This document shows, one piece after another, positions 1 to 9,390 of a DNA stretch of 64,000 bases. The position numbers and the translations under genes were made by a program. Below the pieces are notes generated by a model. That model made no database searches, was not told where the DNA came from, and saw nothing but the letters and a program-made list of their open reading frames with translations. The stretch covers positions 1-64,000 of the forward strand of contig JAIOIH010000087.1 of assembly GCA_019912395.1 (NCBI GenBank), read 5' to 3'. The DNA is from Flavobacteriales bacterium. Lineage in GTDB: Bacteria > Bacteroidota > Bacteroidia > Flavobacteriales_F > PHOS-HE28. The stretch's first letter is position 1. The number at the start of each line of letters is the position of its first letter.

Positions 1-135
1 ACCCCGAGTTGTTCACAGAGCTAACAGTGATCAACAAAGAGAAAAGGACCAAAAGAGAAAAATCACAACACAACCAACAAATCGAGTTGACAGAACACTG
101 AAAAGAGGTCAACGTCTGGCAGGACTTGACAGCCT

Positions 136-152
136 GACAACCGACAACTGAC
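136..152. repeat. Dispersed palindromic element, single arm
   Basis: The 17-mer GACAACCGACAACTGAC is identical to the right arm of the element inside argS at 35091-35107 and shares its first 14 bases with 48489-48502. The left arm is not recognisable here. It lies just downstream of the DUF1573 gene stop, in an otherwise gene-free window edge (1-163). Confidence 0.7.
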
Positions 153-163
153 AACCGAAGAAC

Positions 164-694
164 TTACTTCTGCACGTCGGCCAGGATGCGCAAAATCGTC
201 TGCGAGGGCTGGGTATTGGCCGTCACCGTCACGGTCTTGTTCTGCTGCCCTTCCTGCATGCCGGGCTTGTATTCGATCCGGAGCTCGCCGGTCTCACCGG
301 GAGCGATCGGATGCTTCGGGTATTCAGGCACCGTGCAACCGCAGCTGCCCACGGCATTGGTGATCACCAAGGGTTCCTTGCCGGTATTGGTGAACTTGAA
401 GCTGTAATGGTTATCGCTGTTCTGCTTGATCTTCCCGAAATCGTGGCTGGCCGTGGCAAAACCGATGGTGGTGGTGGGGCCGGTCACCTCGGGCATTGCT
501 GCTTCCGCCGGAGGGGTCAGCGGGTCGAAGGTGTTCTTCGGGACAGTGGTCACCGGTGCTGCGGCAGTCTTGGCCGCCGGGAGCGGGGCAAAGGTGGACG
601 GTGTGTTGGATGGACCGGTGCGTTGACCGACAACGATGAATATGACCGCACCGGCAATAATGGCCAGCAGGGCGATCTTGATGTTCTCCTTCAT
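164..694 (-). CDS. DUF1573 domain-containing protein
   Basis: A 176-residue protein anchored by one N-terminal hydrophobic segment (about residues 5-23), followed by a Pro/Ala/Thr-rich linker (about 27-70) and a DUF1573 immunoglobulin-like domain (about 75-174). The domain shows the family hallmarks: HDFGKI, FTNTGKEPL and a GSCGCTVPEYP segment with the paired cysteines, then PGETGEL. Such proteins are common exported proteins of Bacteroidota with unknown molecular function. The ATG at 692-694 places the hydrophobic segment directly at the N-terminus. A weak -7-like TATTTTCG (one mismatch) lies at 719-726 on the same strand. Family call is firm, function is not. Confidence 0.88.
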   Translation of the reverse strand: MKENIKIALLAIIAGAVIFIVVGQRTGPSNTPSTFAPLPAAKTAAAPVTTVPKNTFDPLTPPAEAAMPEVTGPTTTIGFATASHDFGKIKQNSDNHYSFKFTNTGKEPLVITNAVGSCGCTVPEYPKHPIAPGETGELRIEYKPGMQEGQQNKTVTVTANTQPSQTILRILADVQK

Positions 695-823
695 GTTGAT
701 CTCTGGTGTTGAACGTCGCGAAAATAGGAGCTATGCCGATCAAACAGGGTTCGGCACCGCAGTGTTAACAGGTATTTGATCCTCCCGATCAAAAAGGACA
801 GGCCCAAGGCATGCCCTTCCCGA

Positions 824-2410
824 TCATCGCTCGGCCAACGTGGTTCGCTGGAGCTCCGGATCGGTGATCACCCGCAGGGCCTCATCGTAGCTCCGGTCCA
901 CGGGGTTGTCCGCATTGATGATCTGCCAGTAGGCGGAAGTGTTCCACAGGTCCCGGGCGATCAGGGCCTTCAGCCGAAGGTCCACCAATGGCTTGGATCG
1001 GGCCATGCCGGCACTATCGGGCTCGATCTTCGCCTCTTCGGCCAATTGCCGAATGGCTTCGTCCAAGTCCGGTCCCACGACGAAGTTCTTGCGGAAGGCG
1101 TCCACATCCTTGTATGAACGAAGCAGCGCCGCCCGGTTCTTATCGACATAGTTGATCCCCGCCGTGTTGGTGATCCCCTTGCGCACCAATTGGCCGAACC
1201 AGGCCGAGCTCAAAGTGGTGTCGATCGGCACGAACACGTCCGGCACAATTCCGCCGCCGCCATAGACCACGCGCTTGTTGTTCGTGAAGTATTTCACGGT
1301 GTCCTGCAAGTGGATGCTGTCCGCGCTGGTAAGCTCACCCTCGCGCAGCCGGTCCATCCGCTCGTGCCGATAGGCCTCCACGCCGTCCGCGTACGATTTC
1401 TGGATGCAGCGGCCGCTGGGCGTGAAATAGCGCGAGACCGTTAGCCGCACCGCGGAGCCGTCCGGCAACATCACCGGGCGCTGTACCAGGCCCTTCCCGA
1501 AGGAGCGGCGACCCACCACCACGCCACGGTCCCAATCCTGCACGGCACCGGAAACGATCTCGCTGGCCGAGGCACTGCCCTCATCGATCATCACCACCAG
1601 CCGACCCTTCTTGAACTTGCCGCCTTCGGTGGCATGGGTGTCCTCGCGCGGCGTGGTGCGCCCGTCGGTGTATACGATCAACTTCCGGTCCCCGAGGAAC
1701 TGGTCCGCCATCTCGATGGCTGATCGCAGATAGCCACCGCCATTGCCCTGCAGGTCAAGTACCAGGTCCTTCATGCCCTGTTTCCTCAGCTCATCCAGCT
1801 TGTCGGAGAATTCCTTGGTGGTGGTGGCCCCGAAACGGCTGACCTTGATATAGCCCACGTCCGGAGCTGCCATGTAGGCCGCCTCCACGCTGTAGATGGG
1901 GATCTTGTCACGCGTGATCGTGAATTCCAATATGGCGTCCTCGCCATGGCGCACAATGCCCACGTTCACCTTGGTGCCCTTGGGCCCGCGCAGTAAACGG
2001 ATCACATCGGCGTTCTTCACACCCGTGCCCGCCACCGTCTGACTATCCACTGTAATGATGCGGTCACCGGCGCGGATGCCCACCCGCTCGCTGGGGCCAC
2101 TGGCGATCGCATCCACCACGTAGATGGTGTCGCGTACGATGTTGAACTGGATCCCCACACCCTCGAAGTTGCCCTTCAAGGGTTCGTTCACTTCCTCCAG
2201 GTCCTCCTTGGGAATGTACACGCTGTGCGGGTCCAGTTCCGCCAACATGGCCACGATGGCCTTTTCCACCAGCTTGTTGTCATCCACGCTGTCCACGTAC
2301 ATGTGGTCGATCTGGTACAACAGCGCCTGTAGCTTGGTGGCAGCAGGGGTGGGCTGGGAAAAAGCAGGGACGGCCGCGAGCACGGCAAGGGCGAACAGGA
2401 GTTTCTTCAT
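824..2410 (-). CDS. S41 family C-terminal processing peptidase
   Basis: A 528-residue exported serine protease of the CtpA/Prc type. It has a signal peptide (1-18), an N-terminal helical region, a PDZ domain (about 80-165) that would recognise substrate C-termini, and an S41 catalytic domain (about 180-370). The Ser/Lys dyad is visible as GSASASEI with Ser281 and SFGKG with Lys306, 25 residues apart as in the family. A further ~150-residue C-terminal region is typical of Bacteroidota members. It would act in the periplasm on misfolded or processed envelope proteins. The gene stands alone between the DUF1573 gene and the MORN-like gene; the flanking 228 bp upstream (2411-2638) show no gene or clear signal. 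Confidence 0.93.
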   Translation of the reverse strand: MKKLLFALAVLAAVPAFSQPTPAATKLQALLYQIDHMYVDSVDDNKLVEKAIVAMLAELDPHSVYIPKEDLEEVNEPLKGNFEGVGIQFNIVRDTIYVVDAIASGPSERVGIRAGDRIITVDSQTVAGTGVKNADVIRLLRGPKGTKVNVGIVRHGEDAILEFTITRDKIPIYSVEAAYMAAPDVGYIKVSRFGATTTKEFSDKLDELRKQGMKDLVLDLQGNGGGYLRSAIEMADQFLGDRKLIVYTDGRTTPREDTHATEGGKFKKGRLVVMIDEGSASASEIVSGAVQDWDRGVVVGRRSFGKGLVQRPVMLPDGSAVRLTVSRYFTPSGRCIQKSYADGVEAYRHERMDRLREGELTSADSIHLQDTVKYFTNNKRVVYGGGGIVPDVFVPIDTTLSSAWFGQLVRKGITNTAGINYVDKNRAALLRSYKDVDAFRKNFVVGPDLDEAIRQLAEEAKIEPDSAGMARSKPLVDLRLKALIARDLWNTSAYWQIINADNPVDRSYDEALRVITDPELQRTTLAER

Positions 2411-2638
2411 GGGGAGCGGACCGGGGTAGGTGGGGAAGGTCTCGGCCCAACATGGGCCGTTCCGTACCAGATCGCCGGAGCGAGCACGAATTTAACGGAA
2501 GCGATGGAATACGGTTGCTCTTCGCACGGTTAACGCATGTTAAGTGGAGGTGTGGGCGAAAGTTGAAAGCTGAAAGGTGAAACTGGAAAAACGACCGGCT
2601 TCCAACATCGATCATCGACGCCAGCGTTTTCCGCGCAA

Positions 2639-3160
2639 CTACAGTCCGAACAGGAAGGTGTTCCCGGGCTTCAGGTCCCCCTTGTGCCACTTCTCCTTCC
2701 GCACCAGCTTGCCGTTCTCGTAGTATTTCCACGAGCCGTGCTTAAGGCCTGCCTTGTAGTGCCCCACGATGCCTTGATCGCGGAACGCCCATGTGCCTTC
2801 GCGCTTCCCCATGCGATATTGGCCCTTTACGGTGATGCGGCCCGTGGGGTCGTACTCGGTCCAGTCGCCGTGGAGGCTGCCCCATCCGTAGACGGCGAAG
2901 AGAAGCTGCTGGCCTTCCGGGTAAAAGGCGCGGTAGATGCCACTGGGCTTGCCCCGTTTGAAATCCATCTGCACGGCGATGCGCGCGGTGTCCATGGCGT
3001 ACTTGCCCACGAGCCGGAAGCGCTCCACGTCCTGGATGGGTTCATAGACGACCGCATAGGCCTCCGTGACGCCGTTCTCGGTGATGTAGAGGGTATCGGG
3101 TTGAGCGTGAAGGAAGGAGGCCAGTACAAGGGCGGCAGGGAGAAGGAGCTTACGGAGCAT
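2639..3160 (-). CDS. Secreted MORN-like repeat protein
   Basis: A 173-residue protein with a signal peptide (1-19, MLRKLLLPAALVLASFLHA). The body carries several MORN-variant repeats visible as FKRGKPSGIYRAFYPEG, GSLHGDWTEYDPTG, GKREGTWAF and GLKHGSWKYYENGK. This is the pattern of the widespread YwqK-like proteins of Bacteroidota; their role is unknown and the antitoxin label often attached to them is not supported here. Its start overlaps the end of the PBP1C gene by 11 bp, so it is probably the second gene of that transcript. Confidence 0.75.
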   Translation of the reverse strand: MLRKLLLPAALVLASFLHAQPDTLYITENGVTEAYAVVYEPIQDVERFRLVGKYAMDTARIAVQMDFKRGKPSGIYRAFYPEGQQLLFAVYGWGSLHGDWTEYDPTGRITVKGQYRMGKREGTWAFRDQGIVGHYKAGLKHGSWKYYENGKLVRKEKWHKGDLKPGNTFLFGL

Positions 3161-5543
3161 GTGCGTTCGTGGCGTTCTTGGCCCCGGTTACGATGGTGAA
3201 GGAGCGGTGCAACACGTGGCCGGCGCCGTCGGTCAAAGTTAACCGGTGCTGGCCTTCCGGTGGGGAAAGCGCCATGCGGTGGTCGCCCGTGGTGGTGCCG
3301 ATGAAACTGCCGTCGAGGTCCCAGAACAGCGTGGCCCTGGGATCGCGGTGTGCCACCTCCACCACCATGTTCCCGCGGCTGCGGTCCAGTTGCACGGGGA
3401 TCAGGAGCGTTGCCCCGGCATCGGGATACAGGATCTCCATGGGGGCATCATTGCCAAGCATGCCGCTTTTCCACGGAGGAAGTGGTCGGTAACCGGGGCT
3501 GCGCCGGGCGTAGTAATGTTCCATGGCCGGGGGCAGCACGAACCACGGGGTGGGGATGCCCTGACCACCGCTGACGCGCCAAGTGCCCGTGGGGTCCAAC
3601 AGGATCCGGTGGTGATAGGGGCATACCGGAGTGCGCATGCCCTCGGATTGTATCCACGTGGTGTCCACTTGCGGGCAATCGATCCCGGCGCGGAAGCCGG
3701 TGGTGCGGCATAGCGCTGCACGTACCAGCTCGTCATAAGGAGGGTCAGAATTCCTGCTTTGGGGGAGCAGGCCGAAGAGGTCGAAGAGCAGTGGTGCCGC
3801 CGCCAAAGTTCCCGTAAGGCCGGGACGCCCTTCTCCGCTGGCGTTCCCTGTCCACACGGCCACGCAGTAGCGGCCGGTGAGGCCGATGGCCCAGGCATCG
3901 CGGTGGCCATAACTGGTGCCGGTCTTCCATGCGATGTGTTTCTGACCGCTGAAGTGGCTCCAGCCCTGTTCATCGGCGGGGCGGGCCACCTCGCGCAGCG
4001 CCTTCAAGGTGAAGTGGATGGCGCTGGCATTGAGCACCGGTGGCCCCTGCAATGCGATGGCACTGTCCGGGTGTGCTTCTGTGGCAACCAGCACCTGCGG
4101 TGCCCGGATGTCGCCTTCCCGATAGGGCATGCCCATGCGACCATAGTGCTCCAGGACCCTCCCCATGCTGGCATAGGCACCAGCCAATTCCCAGAGTGTG
4201 GATTCCGCCCCGCCAACGATCAGCGATAGTCCGTAATCCGCTGCGCTGCGATCGATGCCTTGCAGGCCGATGGCGCGCAACATGCGCAGCGTCCGCTCCA
4301 CGCCGTGGGTGCGCAAGGCGCGTACCGTGGGCACGTTCAGCGAGCGGGCCAGGGCTTCCGAGGCAGGCACGGCCCCGCTGTAGTGCTCATCGTAGTTGCG
4401 CGGCGAAAATCCGTCGTAGCGCGTGGGGATGTCCGCGAGCAGCATGTCCGGAAGCAACTCGCCGTTCTGTAGCATGTCCGCAAAGAGAAAAGGCTTCAGC
4501 ACGCTGCCGGTGCTGCGCCGTGCGCGGATGATGTCCACTTGGCCCGCATGATCCCGGCCCGCATTGCTCAGGTTGCCCACATAGGCCAGCACCTCACCGC
4601 TCGGCACGTCCACGATGATGGCCGCGGCGTTGTGTACTTCGTTGGCGTTCAAGCGGGCGGCATAGCGGTCCGCGGCCTCCACCGCGCGGTCCTGCAGGCT
4701 TCCCTGGATGGTGGTGCGCAGCAGCTGGCCTTCCCGACCCTCCGCCTTCAAGGTGGTCAGTAGCTGCGGCGCGCGCTGGGGCAGGGCGTGCGCCCGTTGC
4801 GGCAAGGGCTCCTCCTTGGCCAAGGACCATTCCAGGGAGTCGATGGCGTGTACCTCAAGCAAGCGGTCCAGCAGGCGGTCGCGCTTGGCCCGCAACGCTG
4901 CATGACCCTTTCCGGGGTAGATGGCCGAAGGTGCATTGGGCAGTACGGCGAGGGTGGCGCTCTCGCTCCAACTGAGCTGGCTTGCCGAACGGCCATAGTA
5001 GCGCCAAGCTGCGGCGTCCAGCCCGACGACGTTGCCACCGAACGGGGCGTTGGCGGCGAAGAGCTTTAGGATGTCGGACTTGCTCTCGCGGATCTCAATG
5101 CGCAAAGCCAGCAGTGCCTCCAGCAGTTTCTCCCCATAGGTGCGTGGCTGGTTCCCCCTGGCCATGCGGGCCACTTGCATGGTGATGGTGCTGCCGCCGC
5201 TCACCACGCGGCCGGCACGGCGGTTCTGGTTCCAAGCCCGGAATAGGGACTGCGGTCGGATGCCGAAGTGGCTCCGGAAGTGGCGGTCCTCGAACTGGAT
5301 CAGGCAGGTGGCGAAGCGCACGGGTACGGCATTCGTTGCGGGGAAACGCCACTGGCCATCAGTGGCGACCGTGGCGCCCAGCAGACCGCCATCGCGATCG
5401 AGCATCACGGTGGAGCAGGGTGTGCGGAACAGCGGCCCCATCGGCCACCACCGTGCCCAGACGAACAGCAGGGCCAAGCCCAGCACGGAGGGTGCGAGCC
5501 AACGGCGCTGCGCGAAAATCCTTGTGCGCATCCGGTTCAGCAT
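3150..5543 (-). CDS. pbpC: Penicillin-binding protein 1C (bifunctional peptidoglycan synthase)
   Basis: A 797-residue class A penicillin-binding protein that polymerises and cross-links peptidoglycan. Order: membrane anchor (about 15-33), glycosyltransferase GT51 domain (about 60-230, with FEDRHFRSHFG containing the catalytic Glu85, and GGSTITMQVAR), transpeptidase domain (about 300-570) with SxxK in STGSVLKPF (Ser347/Lys350), SLN in ARSLNVP and KTGTSYG, and a C-terminal BiPBP_C beta-domain (about 690-797). This architecture and length match PBP1C. It often sits beside an alpha-2-macroglobulin gene; none is visible here. The downstream MORN-like gene overlaps its 3' end by 11 bp. Confidence 0.95.
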   Translation of the reverse strand: MLNRMRTRIFAQRRWLAPSVLGLALLFVWARWWPMGPLFRTPCSTVMLDRDGGLLGATVATDGQWRFPATNAVPVRFATCLIQFEDRHFRSHFGIRPQSLFRAWNQNRRAGRVVSGGSTITMQVARMARGNQPRTYGEKLLEALLALRIEIRESKSDILKLFAANAPFGGNVVGLDAAAWRYYGRSASQLSWSESATLAVLPNAPSAIYPGKGHAALRAKRDRLLDRLLEVHAIDSLEWSLAKEEPLPQRAHALPQRAPQLLTTLKAEGREGQLLRTTIQGSLQDRAVEAADRYAARLNANEVHNAAAIIVDVPSGEVLAYVGNLSNAGRDHAGQVDIIRARRSTGSVLKPFLFADMLQNGELLPDMLLADIPTRYDGFSPRNYDEHYSGAVPASEALARSLNVPTVRALRTHGVERTLRMLRAIGLQGIDRSAADYGLSLIVGGAESTLWELAGAYASMGRVLEHYGRMGMPYREGDIRAPQVLVATEAHPDSAIALQGPPVLNASAIHFTLKALREVARPADEQGWSHFSGQKHIAWKTGTSYGHRDAWAIGLTGRYCVAVWTGNASGEGRPGLTGTLAAAPLLFDLFGLLPQSRNSDPPYDELVRAALCRTTGFRAGIDCPQVDTTWIQSEGMRTPVCPYHHRILLDPTGTWRVSGGQGIPTPWFVLPPAMEHYYARRSPGYRPLPPWKSGMLGNDAPMEILYPDAGATLLIPVQLDRSRGNMVVEVAHRDPRATLFWDLDGSFIGTTTGDHRMALSPPEGQHRLTLTDGAGHVLHRSFTIVTGAKNATNAHAP

Positions 5544-5653
5544 GGCAGTTCCTTTCCCCGTGGATCGTGCATCCTACGGGCAAAGATGAAGCAGCTCGTG
5601 GCAAGGTACCGGAGCGGAGAACGTACCTTGCAGCCTATAAACCACGTGACCCC

Positions 5654-7312
5654 ATGCTCAGGAACGGAACTCTCTTGGCCTTCAGTACACTACTTTCCCT
5701 ATCGCTCTCCGCACAGATCTCCACGGGTGGAATGCCCTATGGCCTTCGCACCGGGCTGGAACTGAGCCCGGTACCAAGCGTGCATGGCGTGGCCTTTGAT
5801 GCGGTCGCGGTGGCCGAGGAGGATGCCCGGCGTGCAGCAGCAGGCCAGATTCCAGCGTACTCCCGTGTGTTGCCGGTGCATGCTGGCCTGGACGATGCCG
5901 GCGCATGGCGGGACCTTCCCAATGGCGATCGCCTGTGGCGTCTTCAGGTGATCAGCGACGGGGCGTTGGCGACCGAACTGTACTTCTCCGACCTCTTCAT
6001 GCCGGTCAATGCCTCCCTGTACGTGTACAGCCCTGATGGGCGACATGTGCTGGGCGGGTTCACGGCATTCAACAACAGCGAGGATGGCCGCTTTGCCACG
6101 GTATTGATCCCGGGGGAAGCCTCCGTGGTGGAATACTACGAGCCGCATGCCGTGCGAGGCGAGGGCCGTGTACGGGTGGCCTCCGTTGGCCATGCCTATC
6201 GCGATGTGGATGATGTGGCTGGAGCCTCCGATTTCTGCGAGGTGGACGTGAACTGCAGCGAGGGTGCGAACTGGACGGAGCAGCGGGATGCGACGGTGCG
6301 CGTCGGCATCGTGGACGGCGGAGTGGGGGCGTGGTGCAGCGGAGCACTGGTGAACAACGTGGAGCAGGACTGCAAACCCTACTTTCTCACTGCACAACAT
6401 TGCGGCGATGGCACCTCGGCCTCGGACTTCAACCTGTGGAAGTTCTACTTCAACTACGAGAAGTCCGGTTGCGGCTCGGGCTCCTCCACCTCCAGCCATT
6501 CCGTGGTGGGTTGCACCAAGCGCGGGGCCAGCAACGACGGGGGCGGGGACAGTGGCTCGGACTTTCTCCTGTTGGAGGCCAACAATGCCACCATTCCCTC
6601 GGGCTATCACCCCTATTGGGCGGGATGGGATGCCTCGGGCAGCGGAAGCAGTGGTGGTGTCTGCATTCATCATCCCGCCGGTGATAGGAAGAAGATCAGC
6701 ACGTTCATCGGTAATACCTCCAGTAACACCTGGGGCGGGGTGCCGAATACCCACTGGCGCGTTGGCTGGTCGGCCACTGCCAATGGGCATGGCGTTACCG
6801 AGGGAGGTTCCTCGGGTTCTCCCTTGTTCAACAGCAACCACCGCATCATCGGTACCCTTACGGGTGGTGGCTCCAGTTGCACCAACACCAACTTCCCGGA
6901 TTATTTCGGCAAGGTGAGCTACCACTGGCAGAGCAATCCGGGCCCCACCAGTACGCGCCTCAAGAACTGGCTCGACCCGCAAAGCACCGGTACCCTTATC
7001 CTTGATGGCAGCTACGACCCCTGTGGAATGACCGTGGGCGTGGCGGAACCGATGGAGGCCCCGCTCCGCATGGAAGTCCACCCCAACCCGGCCACGGACG
7101 GGGTAGTGGTCGCACTTCCGGAGGAGATGAAGCCGAACGGAACGCTTGAAGTACGGGACATGGGGGGGCGGCTCGTGGCGACAATGAGCGCAGGAAGCTC
7201 AAGCACCGCGCGCCTCGATACTTCCCCGTTGGAGAGCGGTGCCTACCTGTTGCGGTTGCTGGGCGACGGAAAGCTGCTGGCCACCGCGCCGCTTATTGTG
7301 GTGCACCACTAG
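5654..7312 (+). CDS. T9SS-secreted trypsin-like serine protease (lysyl endopeptidase-like)
   Basis: A 552-residue secreted protease. Start chosen at ATG 5654 because it gives a signal peptide directly (MLRNGTLLAFSTLLSLSLSA); the frame is open further upstream but without such a leader. A pro-region (about 22-190) precedes a chymotrypsin-fold domain resembling Achromobacter lysyl endopeptidase: His249 in TAQHCGDG, Asp303 in GSDFLLLE, Ser387 in EGGSSGSPLF, plus several cysteines. The last ~75 residues are a type A T9SS sorting domain (VHPNPATDG, GAYLLRL), so it is probably exported by T9SS and attached or released at the cell surface. Its 3' end overlaps the convergent gene at 7293 by 20 bp. 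Confidence 0.9.
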   Translation: MLRNGTLLAFSTLLSLSLSAQISTGGMPYGLRTGLELSPVPSVHGVAFDAVAVAEEDARRAAAGQIPAYSRVLPVHAGLDDAGAWRDLPNGDRLWRLQVISDGALATELYFSDLFMPVNASLYVYSPDGRHVLGGFTAFNNSEDGRFATVLIPGEASVVEYYEPHAVRGEGRVRVASVGHAYRDVDDVAGASDFCEVDVNCSEGANWTEQRDATVRVGIVDGGVGAWCSGALVNNVEQDCKPYFLTAQHCGDGTSASDFNLWKFYFNYEKSGCGSGSSTSSHSVVGCTKRGASNDGGGDSGSDFLLLEANNATIPSGYHPYWAGWDASGSGSSGGVCIHHPAGDRKKISTFIGNTSSNTWGGVPNTHWRVGWSATANGHGVTEGGSSGSPLFNSNHRIIGTLTGGGSSCTNTNFPDYFGKVSYHWQSNPGPTSTRLKNWLDPQSTGTLILDGSYDPCGMTVGVAEPMEAPLRMEVHPNPATDGVVVALPEEMKPNGTLEVRDMGGRLVATMSAGSSSTARLDTSPLESGAYLLRLLGDGKLLATAPLIVVHH

Positions 7313-7682
7313 CGGGTGCGGCTCTCGCGGGCGTTGGCGGCGTGCGTGGCATCGGGTCCGCCTCGATCAGGTGTACCGGGAGTTTCCGCAACCCGTATTT
7401 CGCCTTCAGCGTTTGCCGGTTCTCCTGGCCTCCCTCGATATCCGTGAAGAAGAGCACGTCGATGTCGGTGGTGTCGGTGAAGAAAGCAGGCCACTGCTCC
7501 CGAACCCATTGGATCACTTGGGGCGTGGTATACATCTCGGAGGTCTCGAACAGGGGCGAGATCTCCACTGTGGGACCGTTGCGCCAATTGCCAACGGCGT
7601 AGCTGTAGATGGCCTTTTGCGCATATGCCGCAGTGGAAAGGAAGATCACCGCGAACGGAAGGAGAATGTGTTTGGTTTTCAT
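7293..7682 (-). CDS. Small exported protein of unknown function
   Basis: A 129-residue protein with a clear signal peptide (MKTKHILLPFAVIFLSTAAYA). The mature part has no family I recognise; it contains an acidic stretch FFTDTTDIDVLFFTDIEG and ends in a Pro/Ala-rich tail. Its last six codons and stop are antisense to the end of the upstream protease gene, so the two are convergent with 20 bp shared. The signal peptide and composition support a real gene; the overlap means the C-terminal tail may have arisen by loss of an earlier stop codon. Confidence 0.65.
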   Translation of the reverse strand: MKTKHILLPFAVIFLSTAAYAQKAIYSYAVGNWRNGPTVEISPLFETSEMYTTPQVIQWVREQWPAFFTDTTDIDVLFFTDIEGGQENRQTLKAKYGLRKLPVHLIEADPMPRTPPTPARAAPASGAPQ

Positions 7683-7791
7683 GCTACCGGAGTGATGTCA
7701 CAAAGATGGGACCGGTTGTGCGGAATGCTCCATCCCCGTCGCTGCGGTCCGAACGGCGCGAGCCCGGATCACTGATCGCGCCGGTGCGTGT

Positions 7792-9378
7792 TCAACGGAC
7801 CTTCAACATGCTCTTCACTTGTTGCCTGCCCTCATTCTGCAAGCGACAATAGTAGATGCCGGACGGCATATTGCCCAGGTCGCAACCCGCAGTGTGCGTG
7901 CCTGCGGGCATGTCCCGGTTCACGAGGACTTGCACGGTCCGCCCTTCCTCATTGAACACCTGCAGGATGACGCGGCCACCGGAACTGGAGAACCGTACGG
8001 AAGTGCTTTCCGTGAACGGGTTCGGCAGGATTTCCAACAGCGAATTTCCCGATCCCTGGTTCAATGCGTGGAGGCCCGTACTGAGGCAGCCTGCGGGGTC
8101 CACCAGTGTGAGCGGCTGGTAAAAGTCCATCAGCACTTGGTCGATCTCCGCCTGTGGGACGCAGAACCAGTCCTTCAGCACCGAGGCATAGACGCTGCGG
8201 AAGTCGTACTGCATCGGCAGGTTGGTGTTGTAGGTCGTGTTCGGATCGATCTGCGGATTGTCGCCCAGCAGGCCGGGAACCACTTGCGTTCCAAAGAGGA
8301 AGATCGGTTCGGCGGAGCCATGGTCCGTGCCTCCGGAACCGTTGCTGGTGATGCGCCTGCCGAACTCGGAGAAGGTCATGCCGATCACGCGGTCCTCGAG
8401 GTTGAGCAGGTGCAAGTCGTCCTGGAACGCGCGGATGGAATCGCTGACACCCTGCAACAGGTTGGCATGCGCGCCGATGGTGTGGTCCGTTGCGTCGGTC
8501 TGTTGCGCATGGGTGTCGAAGCCGTTCAAGCTGACCCAGTAGACGCGCGTCTTGAGGCCGCCGCAGATCAGTTGCGCCACGATCTTCAGGGCCTGCGCGA
8601 GCTGGGCACCGGGCTGGTTGCCGGAGGGGTAGAGCGTACTCTGGTTGCAGCCTTGTATTGCGGCGGCATTGATCACATCTCCGTATTCATCGGTCTGCCG
8701 CTGTACGGTTCGCACAAAGTTGAGCTTCTCACCTCGGCAGTCCGGGGTGATGGGGTCCACGTAGAGGCTGCCGGTGAGGTTGAGCGGATCGCTCGTGTTG
8801 TTGATCGCCACGCCCATGCTCACGCCGATGTTCTGGAGGCCCACCGTGATGGGGCCGCCCACGCGGATGGCCAGCGGGTCCGGCATGTTCGCGTTGGGGA
8901 AACCGACGGGGTAGTTCGGGAACTCGTTGTTGAGATACCGGGCCACCCAACCCGATTCCACGACCTGGTCCGAGCCGGACCCGGTCTCCCAAATGTCCGT
9001 GGCGCGAAAGTGTGAATAGCTCGGATCGGGATAGCTCACCCCTTGCACGATCGAGAGCTTGCCATCGTTCCACAGGTCCTGCAAACCGGTAAGCGAGGGG
9101 TGAAGCCCCGTGGCACCGCCCGATCCGGGAAGGCTCAGCACCTGCGGTTCGGGAATGAGGATGTTGCTGCGGAACTGCGACAAGAGCGGGTATTGGTCCA
9201 GCGGGATCACGGTGTTCAATCCGTCGTTCCCGCCATAGAGCTGCACCAGGACCAGCACGCGATCCTCCTCCACGCCCGATGCCAACAGGGGAGCGAAGAG
9301 CGGGCTGCTCATCCCGCGCAGTGCGAAGCCGCCCAGCGTCGCCAGTGAGGTGCTCCGGATGAAATCCCTTCTGTCCAT
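7792..9378 (-). CDS. DUF1501 family protein with Tat-like leader and T9SS sorting domain
   Basis: A 528-residue protein of the DUF1501 family (alkaline-phosphatase-like fold). The N-terminus MDRRDFIRSTSLATLGGFAL is a twin-arginine style leader. The core has VQLYGGNDGLNTVIPL, SYPDPSYSHFRATDIWET, VYWVSLNGFDTHAQQ and MTFSEFGRRITSNGSGGTDHG, the last two resembling metal-ligand motifs of the fold. The C-terminus (about 445-528) is a T9SS type A domain (ILPNPFTES, PSGIYYCRL). It lies 12 bp downstream of the DUF1800 gene; the two families occur together across bacteria and probably form a functional pair, role unknown. Confidence 0.9.
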   Translation of the reverse strand: MDRRDFIRSTSLATLGGFALRGMSSPLFAPLLASGVEEDRVLVLVQLYGGNDGLNTVIPLDQYPLLSQFRSNILIPEPQVLSLPGSGGATGLHPSLTGLQDLWNDGKLSIVQGVSYPDPSYSHFRATDIWETGSGSDQVVESGWVARYLNNEFPNYPVGFPNANMPDPLAIRVGGPITVGLQNIGVSMGVAINNTSDPLNLTGSLYVDPITPDCRGEKLNFVRTVQRQTDEYGDVINAAAIQGCNQSTLYPSGNQPGAQLAQALKIVAQLICGGLKTRVYWVSLNGFDTHAQQTDATDHTIGAHANLLQGVSDSIRAFQDDLHLLNLEDRVIGMTFSEFGRRITSNGSGGTDHGSAEPIFLFGTQVVPGLLGDNPQIDPNTTYNTNLPMQYDFRSVYASVLKDWFCVPQAEIDQVLMDFYQPLTLVDPAGCLSTGLHALNQGSGNSLLEILPNPFTESTSVRFSSSGGRVILQVFNEEGRTVQVLVNRDMPAGTHTAGCDLGNMPSGIYYCRLQNEGRQQVKSMLKVR

Positions 9379-9390
9379 GGTGCGGCGGCG

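Noticed and set aside
2639-3160. Antitoxin of a toxin-antitoxin pair (YwqK label)
   Set aside because: The protein is exported and has no small toxin gene beside it; MORN-like repeats alone do not support that role.
5699-7081. 460-codon antisense frame over the serine protease
   Set aside because: The plus strand holds leader, catalytic triad and sorting domain.
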